From positions 2,398,001-2,462,000 of the forward strand of contig BSDZ01000017.1 in assembly GCA_030268105.1 (NCBI GenBank): a DNA stretch of 64,000 nt, in the 5' to 3' direction. Each line of letters begins with the position of its first letter. The stretch's first letter is position 1. Under the pieces are notes generated by a model that ran no database searches, had not been told where the DNA came from, and saw nothing but the letters and a program-made list of their open reading frames with translations. A program made the translations under genes and the position numbers. This DNA comes from Volvox africanus. Lineage: Eukaryota > Chlorophyta > Chlorophyceae > Chlamydomonadales > Volvocaceae. Of the stretch, positions 39,701-53,000 are shown in pieces.

Positions 39701-41125
39701 GCTGCTTAACAACGGCAGAGTCGCTAGTGCCGCCACCGGCGGCGGTGGCTCCACCTGCGCAGCCAGCCCCCGAAGCACTAGCGCCGTCAGCGCCGTCAGC
39801 GCAGTTGCCAAAAGCGGCAGGCCTCGTCGGATGCGTTGGGGCGCGGCCGACATCCAGTATGACGTACCCCTGCGGCTGCTGCCGTCACAGCACCACAAGT
39901 CCACGAGTGCCAGGTGGGGGAGTTGTCTTAGCGTCGCCAATTGGCTGCTGTCACGCAACTGTAGAACCGTCAGCGCCGTCAGCGCCGTCAGCGCTGTCAT
40001 CAATTCCCATTTATTTCCTGCCCCTCCAGAATCCGTCCCATTCGCCAGGAGGCCTTCGAGATCAACTGGGCAGCGCAGGTCAAGGCTGGCGAGTGATGGT
40101 AGGGGTGCCGGCAGGATCAGCGGAAGGAGATCCAGCGACGCGCGGTGTGCTGCCTCCACGGCCTGCTCTGCTGCGATTTGCGCTACCACCTGAGTGTGAC
40201 TCTCCCAGACGACAGCGCCCTCCGGCGGCAGCAGTGTTGCCGGGTAACCCCAGCAGCTCCCAAAGAAACTCGCCTCATGCCGCACCGTCACCACACAGGC
40301 ATTTTCCACTAAGATCTTTGAGTGCTCCGCCAGACATGGCTCGGATTTGTTGCTTGGCCCCCCCATGGAGGTGATCGCAGCCTCTTTTGTTGCAGCTGAG
40401 CCAGAGGCCGCTAGGTATGAGGAACCCTTGGGTGGTGCTGCCTGTGACCCAAGAAAGCAAGGACTTGAGACCGCCTCTTCCTCTGGAATGAGGCACTGCT
40501 CCAAGGTAGCTTCGGGTCCAGGACGCGTCATCGGCCGGTTCGCATCCCCAACCTGCACTGTCTTCAGCAAAGGTAGGTGCCAACGAAGCGACCGCAGGGC
40601 CGCTGCAAAAGCCGCCTGGCCCGCGTCCTGCGGGGGTAGCGATGAAGCCGCCTCTGCCGACGCCGACACTGCACGCGTATAAGGACGATCGGCCAGATCC
40701 GTTCCCACTTGCGGCGCTGTTAATGCTGAAATCGAGTCTACCACAGCCGCCGGGAACGTTACAGAAGGCGATGCGAGTGGCGCCTGCTTGCAAAAGTTGG
40801 ACTGTAGGGCATCGTGGCGAGCCCTGTTGGCGGCAATACTTCGCCGGCCAAGTGGCGGCCCTGCAACTGCGGCCCCATCGCTATCGTACACATTGCAGGT
40901 GAGATGGGCCGAGTTGGGCAAGAGCAGCACTGCACAACTTGCGGAAGGGAAGATGGAGGCTGCTGCGGCAATTTGGACATTGGTCAGGTCGGGTTCGAGA
41001 TAGACCTGCGCAGGAGGACACCATGTTGCCAAGTTCCGCAGATGTACCACGTAGCAGTATAAAGGACCACGCAACCGCGATATCCGAAAGGCACCCTCAC
41101 GGACGTACCCGTAAGTAAATGACAT
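36737..41125 (-). CDS. Large leucine-rich-repeat protein
   Basis: Two long exons. The first ends at 39114 (donor GTAGGT) and the second runs 38636-36737; joining them restores phase (AA+C, Asn) and avoids the TAG at 39112-39110. From the first in-frame ATG (41125) this gives about 1303 residues; an upstream non-recognised exon is possible because the frame stays open to about 41.25 kb without another ATG. Irregular LRRs are visible (LPSLASLDLRCPVDLEGLLA; LTALTALTVLQLRDSSQL; LRQLPHLALVDLWCCD; LLSSLTLELVYDD; LTELDVTFLGAG; LTRLALRVA; LESLPHLRHLLLDVP; LRSLELYLGDEQ; LQSLRRLRLVL). No signal peptide, kinase, NB-ARC or F-box region was seen, so it is probably a cytosolic or nuclear interaction protein. 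Acidic and Ser/Gly-rich linkers separate repeat clusters. Its 5' end faces adenylate kinase. Confidence 0.8.
37379..37410 (-). repeat. In-frame 9-bp tandem repeat in the LRR gene
   Basis: Three copies of a 9-bp unit (plus strand ctctgcaag) encode ELAELAELA on the minus strand. Similar 9-bp units at about 39784-39805 and 39963-40000 encode LTALTALT inside LRR units. Confidence 0.85.
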
Positions 41126-41602
41126 CCACGCAGGCCGCGAAGGCTGTCCTCCATTGCCGACATACGAGCCGGCAGTTGCCAACGGACCGGGGAGGCAAGA
41201 ACGATCCGACGACCTGTTCCGGAATGCAGTAAGTTTTACATGATGAGCTTCATAATGAATAACTATTTAATCGTTAAGCTCACTTGCAATGTGAGAGAGG
41301 GAAGCTCACACGCCAGCTCAGACGCAGCCATATCGGTGCTGGCCATTATCCTTTATACGCCACCCCAGACAGATGCCGACGCAAAGCCTTTTAAGAATAC
41401 TCTGTGTATACGCATAATGGGACAGTGAAAAACTGGTGTGATGACACGTAGGGGTGTCATGACCGTTTGTAAGCGATAACCGCTTACGCCGTACTCGTTG
41501 GTTTTGTCTTCCTCTAGCTAATGGTGTGTTCGTATTCCTTTGCCGGCGCAAGACGTTCCTTAGACACGTCTTCTACTCCCGTTTGTTTGCGTAGTAGTTA
41601 AA
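41126..41602. promoter_or_regulatory. Shared intergenic region of divergent LRR and adenylate kinase genes
   Basis: About 480 bp separates the first ATG of the minus-strand LRR gene (41125) from the ATG of adenylate kinase (41603). Both promoters must be here unless an upstream LRR exon exists. No certain TATA box or other element could be assigned by eye. Confidence 0.5.
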
Positions 41603-44079
<2,477 letters not shown>

Positions 44080-44378
44080 GATTGGACGGCAGGCAGGCTG
44101 TCCGAGAGAAACAGAGCGTTACTGAAACGGAATTATCGCGATGGCGACACATTCGTCCAGGAGGTCCAGATTTAGAACGACTTGCAACCAGGCAGAGCGC
44201 TGGAAGTCTGCTGTCTGGGTGATAACAGATTACCGCAACAGAGATTTACTTCGCGAGATGAAACATTAAGGCATGAGCGGGTTCTGCTTCTTGAATTGCA
44301 ACTTGTTTCAGGTCGCCGTCTGGCTTTGACCTACCGAATTTTGCAGCTACCAGGTGCAGTGTGTTGGTGACCCATAGA

Positions 44379-44383
44379 TGTAA
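44379..44383 (+). promoter_or_regulatory. Candidate TGTAA polyadenylation signal of adenylate kinase
   Basis: TGTAA on the plus strand exactly 300 bp after the stop codon (44077-44079), in the expected orientation. Confidence 0.45.
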
Positions 44384-46350
44384 TGTGTATTGACCTCGGA
44401 CATGTAAATGGGTGTGTGGCAGGCGTCCTTGTGGGGTATGGGAATTGTAGCAGTCCTGCATTCAGGCCTTCACGGATGACAGCGCTCTTGTGGCGCGGAC
44501 CTTCGGTAACTCGGACAATTGATGCAAGTAGCACTATTTGCGGTTGTTTGGGGTTCGGCAGGCCCTTCGAAATGCAGGTCTCCTTTGCTACTTGGCCTTT
44601 GGCGAGAGTATTTGTAGGCCAAGCACGCATGGATGATGCGGTAACTTGACACCTTTTGTAATCCCGAATGAAAGTACAGTTACCCGCTCTTGGCTTATTT
44701 CATGCCATGTACGCACCTGGAACGACCGCACCGTGTGTCTACCTTTTCCCATCGCCACAGTCACTGCACACCTAGTCGGACATTCAGCACATGCAATAGC
44801 TTCCAACCCAGGTGCTCCAGTGCCCGCTAACCTGCTGGTGGCCGTCCCGTACTGGCAGCCGAACCTCTACCCGCAAACATTGACAAGTGTCTTCATCCAT
44901 ATGGCCGAGGTGCGCGACTGGCAGCATCTGGATCCTCATTGGGAGCTGGAGTTGTCGACAGCAGGAGCTTTTGGTGGTGCGACCTTCCCGGAGGACTTTG
45001 ACGACGTGCTGGCTGCTGAGGCGGTGCAAATTCCCCAGCGGTTGGTTGCAGCAGTTATACCGAGGTTGCGGCCACGCGGTGGCTTTGGGAAGGTTCTGGC
45101 GCTTGCGCGCTGGTTCTAGGCAGGTGCTCGCGGATATCCGGAAGTACTCGGACTTCAGACATGACCAGCACCTCTAAGCACGCCCGCAGGAGGCAGGCAT
45201 TGGGAGATGCAATGTAGCAGGTGTGGGCTACCCAGGAAAAACATGGCATTATGGCGGAAAGCTATTCCCGCATTTGCGTATATGCACTGACGTCGACCTA
45301 TATGAACTCAGATGTGATGGATAAGGATGGATTGTCGGTGGGGAGTGTGTGAGGGAGCCCGGCTGCGATAATAACACTGGACCATACTACCGAGACGGTC
45401 CGGACACAAGGGTGGCCCCGTTCCGATGGCTTCCTGTGTTTTGTATGACACCAGTTTGTCAGGGTGTCCCAATGAGACATAACACCCCGTCCTCTGCACA
45501 ACCTGCCCGTTACACAGATGACCCTGACCACACATTCACCGCAACCCGTACACTTGTGTACATCTTAACCCTGCAAGCAATGTCATTTCTGAAAGACAGA
45601 GATAGCCTGACCACATGGCCCTGCACACCATGTAGCTTCCAAGTTCTTGCTGCGAATCTTGCTGGTTGGGCCGGTAAAGGAATTGGCTGGAACCGTGAGC
45701 TCCTATCACTCAGGGTCAACGTAGGCAGTACGTGCTAGACTACGGCATCAGCTGTAGTGATGTGAATCTGACAGGCTGTGATGGAAATGCCGCCTCACGT
45801 TAACAGATGGATAGAGATATGGATTACGTAGAGGTGCAGGGCATATAAGTCATCATGAGTGCGTTGGGTGAAGCTAGGAATCAGATAATTACTGTTGAAG
45901 GTCGTCCCAGATGAAGGTATTACCAGGGTTCCTGTGCCCAATGCGTTACATGTGTAATGTAGGGATGGGGATTTGGAAGAGACTTGGAACAGGAGAAAAT
46001 GGGAACATGGAAAGATGGGAAGGCATTTTTTCTTTAGTACTGTGGGGATTTAGGAAATCCAGGAACACCCCATAGTTGAAATTGTTAGTGCTTGGCAAGG
46101 GCATTAGTATGCGTCTGGAATTTTTTGGAACTGTAACCCTAAGTTTTGGCCCGTGGAAGGTTGTCGTATGGCAGTGGTGGTAGTGTTTTTCTCGTTTTGG
46201 GGAGTCTGACGTTGGGTACATGTCAAACAACAAAAAACATTTTCCGTTACGGTGGTTACAAACTTACAATGGCAAAAAAGGCCAGGGAGCCATTTGCACC
46301 CCCTCAGAGCATGAAAACCCCTAAAGATCACCTTGCCTCAGCTCTTAGGT
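44384..46350. other. Intergenic with one possible coding remnant
   Basis: Apart from the possible exon at 44812-45119, I see no gene. The stretch 45.3-46.3 kb is AT-richer and contains no recognisable family. Confidence 0.4.
44812..45119 (+). CDS. Possible exon or gene remnant, unrecognised
   Basis: After a good acceptor (ttccaacccag) an open frame of about 100 codons runs to TAG at 45117-45119. It has even, protein-like composition (VPANLLVAVPYWQPNLYPQT; HMAEVRDWQHLDPHWELEL; FPEDFDDVLAAEAVQIPQRL). No start or upstream exon could be joined to it, and it lies close behind adenylate kinase on the same strand. It may be the last exon of an unrecognised gene or a fragment left by rearrangement. 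Confidence 0.3.
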
Positions 46351-46450
46351 GTTGTATCTCTGTTGTGTCAGCCAACAAAGGCCCGATCGGAAGGATGATC
46401 ATCTGTGGTCCAGGATCCTTGACACTACCCGTAGATACCACAGAACACTA
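46351..46450 (+). repeat. Dispersed repeat family, copy A
   Basis: About 100 bp, shared with 46653-46753 and 62170-62263. The common core includes gttgtatctctgttgtgtc, ggcccgatcggaagga, tctgtggtccagga and cccgtagatacc. The copies differ by scattered substitutions and short indels, as expected of an old interspersed element. Confidence 0.88.
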
Positions 46451-46616
46451 CCAGTATTCCCTCACAGATATAAGGTGCGTCCTTGCATCCTACAGTATAG
46501 GACCCTACCCCCTCCCTAGTCTGTAGTCCTACGGATTCGGTCCGTCACGTCATAGTGATGGTTTCCCAATCCATCTACCGGTCTTATCTGCCCTCACCGT
46601 CCCGTAGGTGGTGGTG

Positions 46617-46629
46617 GGGATTCAAACCT
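46617..46629 (-). promoter_or_regulatory. Pol III box B-like sequence
   Basis: The minus strand reads ggtttgaatcccc, close to the tRNA box B consensus GGTTCRANTCC. It lies next to dispersed repeat copy B and suggests that part of this region is a tRNA-derived SINE. Confidence 0.35.
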
Positions 46630-46652
46630 TGACAAAGCTGGTCAATACTAAT

Positions 46653-46753
46653 GCTGTATCTCTGTCGTGTCAGTTAACAAAGGCCCGATCGGAAGGATAA
46701 CCACCTGTGGTCCAGGTTCCTTTACATACCAGTAGATACCCCAGGATACTACA
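46653..46753 (+). repeat. Dispersed repeat family, copy B
   Basis: Second copy of the 100-bp repeat, about 300 bp from copy A in the same orientation. It keeps the aacaaaggcccgatcggaag core and ends in the cccaggatactaca tail that it shares with copy C. Confidence 0.88.
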
Positions 46754-46768
46754 TTAGGGGGTCCACTT

Positions 46769-46810
46769 TGTAACACAGGGTGCAATACCGCATGATGCCG
46801 GGGTGCAAGT
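46769..46810. repeat. Diverged 40-bp repeat, copy 1
   Basis: The sequence around taacacagggtgcaatac and catgatgccgggg recurs in altered form at 47208-47250. It belongs to the same repeat-rich block and directly follows dispersed repeat copy B. Confidence 0.6.
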
Positions 46811-47154
46811 TTGTAGTATCCTGCGGTGTCTAAGGCTAATATCCAGAATGATCAGGGAACTGGACATCTTCCGATCGGGTGTTTATAATGAGACAAATAT
46901 ACAACAAAGTTCCCCCATTACAATCCTCCCCACCCTGCAGTGAACATCCTCGGCCGCCCCTGGCACCCCATAGGGCAGCTTGCGCCTTGCATCCGACGGA
47001 TGGAGTTCTTTTGTTTTCCTGGCACTATTGTCCACTTTTCTTCATTGGGTCGCGGGTCATAACCCTGACACAGCGCCAGCCCAGATATCCGCCATAGGGC
47101 AGATGGGATTGCATCATGCACATCTTATCGTGTTTGCATCTGCCTGTGTATACT

Positions 47155-47250
47155 AGTTGGGGTCCGACCCAGGGACCTTGTGTCAGATCTTAGCAATTCG
47201 CACCACTATAACACAGAGTGCATTAGCGCGTGATGCCAGGGTATGAGCTC
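47155..47250 (-). repeat. Possible tRNA-derived SINE head
   Basis: Read on the minus strand, this stretch has a box A-like part (tgttatagtggtgcgaattg) and, about 35 bases on, a box B-like part (gggtcggaccc), the spacing seen in tRNA-like Pol III promoters. Its 5' part (ctctgtgttatagtgg and the preceding 25 bp) matches 46769-46810. tRNA-related SINEs are known from Chlamydomonas. No full cloverleaf is evident, so a real tRNA gene is not claimed. Confidence 0.4.
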
Positions 47251-47281
47251 CCCCCTGACACACTTAATAGATGGCTCCTTC

Positions 47282-47672
47282 TGTAACAGAGGCTTCGCCT
47301 AGCTGGTAGCTATTTTGGCGAGCTCCGGGCACGTGGTGCAAGCGTGACTCCTTGCTAGTTACATGATAGTATGTTATTACAATAGAAGAGGAAGTGGAAG
47401 TGTCTGCCTCAACTATTCAGGCGCGTTAAATAGCGCTGCCTGGCTCGTAAGGAGGCCTTACGTCTATTCAAAACTGGCGCGCATTCTGCAACTGACACTG
47501 TTGTACGAATGCTCGCATGCAAGTAGTTCCATGCGACTTGTTCAAGTTATATGCGTTAGATCTATTGTAATTAATCTATTATTACGTAATTATGTAATTT
47601 TTCACATAAGGCTATAGTCTGACAACTCAGTTTCGCTCTCTATGGCGCTTCTGCGCCGTTCGCGCTGTTACA
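47282..47672 (-). repeat. LTR of a Ty3/gypsy element (3' LTR)
   Basis: 391 bp bounded by TGTAACAG and CTGTTACA, a perfect 8-bp terminal inverted repeat of the TG...CA type. On the minus strand it directly follows a polypurine tract (ggaggggggatgg, 47673-47685) downstream of the pol remnant, which is the position of a 3' LTR. No matching 5' LTR lies within the window. Confidence 0.82.
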
Positions 47673-47685
47673 CCATCCCCCCTCC
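47673..47685 (-). other. Polypurine tract of the gypsy element
   Basis: ggaggggggatgg on the minus strand lies immediately before the LTR start TGTAACAG. This is the usual primer site for plus-strand DNA synthesis in LTR retroelements. Confidence 0.75.
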
Positions 47686-47768
47686 GCGAAGGGTTGCGTC
47701 CCCGCAACTCTAACTCCAGCGAACTCCACGAAGTGGTAGGTAACAGGCGCGTTGGAATGAACAAGGGT

Positions 47769-49000
47769 CTAGCTACGTTTGCAAAAACTGCTGTGTTGCT
47801 GCCGGTTCTTGGCCACAGAACGGGGGTGGTCGCGTTCGTACTGCGCGATCAGTTCCGGGACATCCTCCAGTAGGGCAGCCTCGTCGATGAAGATGCTCTC
47901 GGACTCATCATAGCCCTTGAACTTGACGCCATACGTGACGCGACCAGTGATGGAGGTGATATGGCGGCTGACAATGGCCTAAACATGCCACCACAGGTCC
48001 CCAGTGGAGTTGACGAAGAGCTCAGGCGTGGCTTGGGCCACGGCTCGGTCCGGAAAAGCGTCGTCCGCCGTCCTGAATGGGCGGAGTTGCCTCACGTTTA
48101 CGACCGACGCCGGAAGCTTCAGCCGCGCCGCGTTCTGGGAAACCATGTCCTCAATGGTGAAGGGGCCGACATAGCGCGAGTTGAATTTCGTGCGGGAGTC
48201 GCCAGTTACCAGTTTGAGGTGGGCCGTGGAAAGGAGCACCTGGTCGCCCGCCACAAAGGTGTGCTCGGCACGTCGCTTGTCGGCGTAGGTTGCCTGGCGG
48301 TGCTGCGCGGCCTTGACATGCAGCTTGGCTTGGGAGAGCGCAATTTCGCGGTCGATCATGATGTGACCGACGTGTTAGCGGGCTCCCAGCTGGGGTGCTT
48401 GGCTAGCAGCTGTAGCGGGGTAGTGGGCTCATAGCCCAGGACTAGCTTGAACGGGGTGAAGCCCGTTGAAGCTTGGACGCTCTAATTGTAGGCGAACTCG
48501 AGTTGGGGCAGGAGATCACACCAGTTGTTGTGGTTGGCGTCCACGTAGTGGCGGAGCATCTCCTCTAGGGTGCGATTGGCTCGCTCTGTCTGGCCGTCCG
48601 TCTGCGGGTGGTGTGCAGTGGACATGTCGAGGCTTGTGCCAGACAGCTTGAACAAGGTTTGCCAGAAGGTGCCTGTGAACTTGGAGACGGAGACGATGCT
48701 CTCTGGCTGACCGTAGAACAGGAACACCCAGTCGTAAGCGACCTCAGCTAGGCGCTCGGCTGTGATGTTCGTGGTGACAGCATTGACGCGCATCATCTTG
48801 GAAAGCCTGCATACAAAGACGGCGATGGCGTCGTCGCCACGGTGCGACTATGGCAGGTCCGTGATTAGGTCCAGGGAAATGGACTGCCAGGGCCGCTCGG
48901 GGATGGGCAGTGGTTGAGATTTGCCCAGGGGGCGGCCTTGCCTGTGTTTGCACCATTGGCACGAGGTGCAAGTGGTGGTGTGGGTATCCACCGATCGGTC
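47769..49000 (-). pseudogene. Decayed Ty3/gypsy chromovirus integrase with chromodomain
   Basis: From the N-side: CTSCQWCKHRQGRP (zinc-finger CxxC part), WQSISLDLITDLP (first catalytic Asp), then a TAG; the core HHPQTDGQTERANRTLEEML with the catalytic Glu; QASTGFTPFKLVLGYEPTTP; the GPF-like part KFNSRYVGPFTIEDM; and a chromodomain (RVTYGVKFKGYDESESIFID), ending at TAG 47769. Damage seen: TAG after DLITDLP; loss of the second catalytic Asp, since the usual SDRDxxF region reads VSVSKFTG; TAG after LEFAYN; a frameshift near 48360; and TAG just before the chromodomain. RT, RNase H, protease and gag are absent, so the copy is 5'-truncated near 49.0 kb as well as broken. It cannot integrate on its own. 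Confidence 0.9.
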
Positions 49001-50010
49001 ACGACAATGTTTATGGTAACGGCGATGATCACAATGATGATAGCAACCCACGTGACGGCGGCGGAAATAGCGGTTGGATAACCAGTTGGTGGGTTCAGTA
49101 CCCGTCAACAACCACAACTACCAGACTGTATCTCGGCTACGTACGGATTATTGACCTGGCAATAGTACTTGCACAGCCCATAATGATTACCAGTTTTCAA
49201 CGAACTTATTGATACAACGCAGACAGCTTTCATCATAGGGCGGCAGATTGCAGACAGTATTCATATGCTCCAACTTCTAGCAGCCCTGCTCTGAGCTGAA
49301 AAAAACACTTCCCTGGTCGCATTCCATGTCTTCTTTAAGGCATAAGATAAGGCACTTGATAAGACTTCCTTCTTGCCTGCCTGGGGGTAATGTTCGCTCA
49401 TTTCATGATTCGACTGGCTCCATCCCAGCCTGATCCTACCCCTCCTCGTTAGGTTCGACAGTCTCGCCTTTCTGGTTTTACTCTGGCGCGGCCACGTCCA
49501 GATTGCACTACGCAGCGCAGCGCAGTTTTGGCCTAATCCCTTTTTTCAATTTACATCTTCTCACCCCCCTCACTGATCAACTGACCCCGTCGTCTACGGA
49601 GGTGATGTGCTTGGCTCAGTGGATTCGCAGCCACCGTGACTGAGTGAAGCAGTGAAGCAGTGGGCCAACGTCCGAAACGTCGTGAGCTGGGAGTTCAAAT
49701 ACCGACAACTTTCACGCAAAGCCTGCGGTAGGAGCGATTTACAAAGCCTCTGCTACCCAGGAGGACGCGCGCGTGAGCGCGTGTTGCTGGATATCATGAA
49801 GGTGTACAGGTGCACAGGAGCGGAGCGCCGGGAGCGGGGCTTCGTGTGTCATGCCAAGGGGATGGTAGCATGCCCCAGCCACCTCTATGCGCGCATGCAC
49901 AAGTAAAACACATGGAGGGGCTGCACACCCCCTTCAGCACCCTGCACTGATGGCGCTACGTGCCCGAACCCTTCTATTGCCTCTCTGGAATGAAACATGT
50001 GTTCGGTATG
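49001..50010. other. Intergenic between gypsy remnant and XPC
   Basis: No recognisable gene. An 84-codon plus-strand frame at 49652-49906 is probably chance. The right end is the 3' flank of XPC. Confidence 0.4.
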
Positions 50011-50015
50011 TTACA
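50011..50015 (-). promoter_or_regulatory. TGTAA polyadenylation signal of XPC
   Basis: TGTAA on the minus strand, about 75 bp after the stop proposed at 50090-50092. It favours the ten-exon model over an earlier end at 50447. Confidence 0.6.
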
Positions 50016-50089
50016 CGACGGAGTAGTCCGGGAACGGCAGTACCCTGTCAGCTGTCAAAACTCCTCCACCTCAACGTCCACGGTAGCCC

Positions 50090-53000
50090 CTATCGTCTGC
50101 GTGGTCTGTGGCTCGGAAGCCGCAACTGCCGCCGCAGAAGGGAATCGAACCTGGCATTGCCCACCCGCCGTCGAACCTGCAGGTCGCATCCGGGAGACGG
50201 GAAGCAGGTCGGAATTTTTTCTGGGGCCAGCAACGGGTCCGAGCTCATTTGCCCTGTTTCTTCGGACATTGGGGCGTTGCATGGAATGGCGCCGTAAATG
50301 CTCTTGCTGTGATGGGAGGGTCAACACTCCCACAGAACGGCAATACTCCCTGGCCTACCCGGAGGTACCTTGGCCTACCCGGCCGCTGCAGTTCTCTCCC
50401 GCCACCGCGGCCACCCTCAAATCATTAACGTTTAGCGAAGTGGGGTCTAACGTGCATGCAAAATACAGGAGGACAGAGTTGGGAAAGGAAAACACGCACC
50501 GGCTGCTGCTGCCGCAGCTGCCACTGCCCCACGCGGCTTTATGCCAGCATCTCGTCCTGCCGCTGCTGCCGCTGCCGCCACGGCAGCAGTGGCCGTCGAG
50601 CCTCCAGGTGCGGCTGCCCTTGCCGCAGCGCTCACCCCTTGATTTCCACCGGCCGAGACATCTGCGTAGTCCCGCTCCAGCTGCAACCTCATTCGCAGAG
50701 CACCCAATAGCCGCAGCCACGCGGCCAATGCGGCACGCTGCAATCGGGCTGCTGCCGCTGCAGCCCGTGCGCTCTCCCTCTCCAGGTACGCCGCCACTAC
50801 CAGCTCTGAAACCTCCTCACATACTACCACACCCTCCACCTTAGGCACCATGCGGCCACCCTGGACTTCGAATCCCACAAGCCCCGGTGCGTAATCGATG
50901 CCCAATGTACGACACACCCCACCAAGCCCAGGTCCCAAGGTGATGTGTACGGTCCCGCTCGGCAGTGCGGGAACCAGCGGCGGACACTCGACGTTTCCAC
51001 GCTCGTTCTTGGGTACGATGCCTCTCTCAGCCACCGGGGGAATCCACTCGTCGGTCTGCCACCTGCCGTACAGGTTGATTGTAGGACCTCCCTCAGTGCC
51101 GCTGGCACCAGCCGTCACCGCCTCTCCAGCGGTCTACTCCAGGAGGGGGTGAAGTTGGACGGGTGCGAGTCGGGCACCAACTGATTGTGATTGTTCCGTG
51201 GCGCAGCTTCATGCCCGCATGTACTCTTTCAACGGGCGCTCATCCCCACCGCCAAATCGCCAATGAACATCCCCCTTCTCGGCAACACCGTACCCCACTG
51301 CACCGTACCTCTAGCATTAGAAAATCGTCGTCGGCCTCGCCTCCCCCATCGTCGCCACCAACGCTGCCGCCACCGGCGCGGCCCTTGAGCTTGCCGCCGG
51401 CATTCATCGATGGGGTGTGATCCAGCCCCGTTGCCGCGGCCCCTGGTCCCCCCATCAGCCGCTTCTTGACCACCTTAGCCGGGGCTCCCAACTCCGAATC
51501 ACGAACCTTCAATAGCATTGCAGTGACGGGCAGTGATTGGACCAATGGCAGTGACGGGCTACTTCATCACCGGGTTACGCCCCTTGCGCCGGCACAGTAG
51601 CGGCATTTCGTCCTTCGGTGCAGTTGACGCGACAGCACGGCAGGGAGAGTTCCCGGACCCCGTGCCTTTGCAAGGACGAGACACAGCACATTGAAGAATG
51701 AACGGGCACTTGCAGCTTTGTCTTTCCACAGCTCGCACCTCTAGGTACCCTTGGCACCGTACATCCCGAGCCTCGTCCCCCTCCTCTGTCTCTCTCCTAG
51801 CTCTTCACCGACCTCCCTCTCCCTGCCTCCCCACCTGCCGGCCCTCCCGCCTCCATCTCTCCACAGTATGCAGCACACTCAGATCCGACCGCGGGTAATA
51901 GGGCTCACCGCGATGCAGACCCAGAGGCACAGTACGGGGTCGGAGAGCCTGCGGGGTCAATCGGCGCGGGTTGGGACGGGTGGGTCTAGGGCATTCCAAT
52001 GCACCCATTGGGTTCCCTCAGCATCCCTTAGCATCCCTGCCTACTGCTGTCGACTCGCCATCAGAGCAGGGAGTGGATTGAGGCAACAGTCTCCATCAAA
52101 CGCATCGAATCGTCTTGCAGATCAGGCGGCAGATTCACATTACATGTGCATCACGCGCAAGGGCCGGGGTTGCCGGATGGCCCCAGCTGTGGGGGCTGCT
52201 GGTGCGCGGGACTGCCAGACCGCGGAGGCAGTCACCACCCGCACTACTACTGCCGGTATGTCTACCTGACCCAAGTCAGCACTAACAAGTTGCCACAGCG
52301 GCCCCATTATTCGCGCCATCTAATTACGGCATCCGCTAGGAACCCGACACGTCCTTCAATCCTTGGCTTCTAATGTCTGAACTAAGGGATACTGCGCATG
52401 ACCTCAGCAGGTGCCCATCAGACCGTATCCTTTATTGCGCAGCATACCTCATACTTGCCGATGTGCCTCTTGAGCACGTACAGCGGGTGGTTCTTGAAGC
52501 CCTCGATGGAGGTGGGTAAGCCCTGCAGCTGAGAGAGACCCCGGTGCTGCAGCTCAGCGGCCTCACGAGCAGCCCGAAGGTCTGCACCGCTGGCGCTAAC
52601 ACCACCCGAGTCCTGGCGCCCGCTGCGCACAGCCTGCCCAATTGCCACGCTTCTGGCGGCACTGCCGCTAGCACTAGTCCCAGCCACTTCAGCAAAAGCA
52701 GAAGCAGAAGTAGAAGCAGCGCGAGCAATCGCAGCTGCGTTGGGCCCCAGTGGGTTTTCCATTTCCCCCCTCTGGTGGGACAGCCGTGCATCAATAATCC
52801 GGGGACCAGCACCGCAGCTGGTGCCAGATTTTCCAGTAGCGTCCTGTTTCTCCACCATTACGTTCATAGACCCCTCTTCCTCCTTCGGCATGGCCACGAC
52901 TTTAACCCCTGGCCGTGCCTCCTCCTCCTCCTTACCGCGGCGGTCCCCGGGGTCCGAGTCATTGCAGGGACCAACCGCTACCGTGGCCGCATCGGGGAAA

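Noticed and set aside
39397..40374. Open frame of 325 codons on the plus strand
   Set aside because: It is antisense to the first LRR exon, has Pro/Ser-heavy composition from reversed LRR codons, and no family motif.
49020..49100. Hydrophobic, membrane-like stretch upstream of the gypsy integrase
   Set aside because: It appears only in a frame different from the integrase frame and is short; probably decayed retroelement or flanking DNA.
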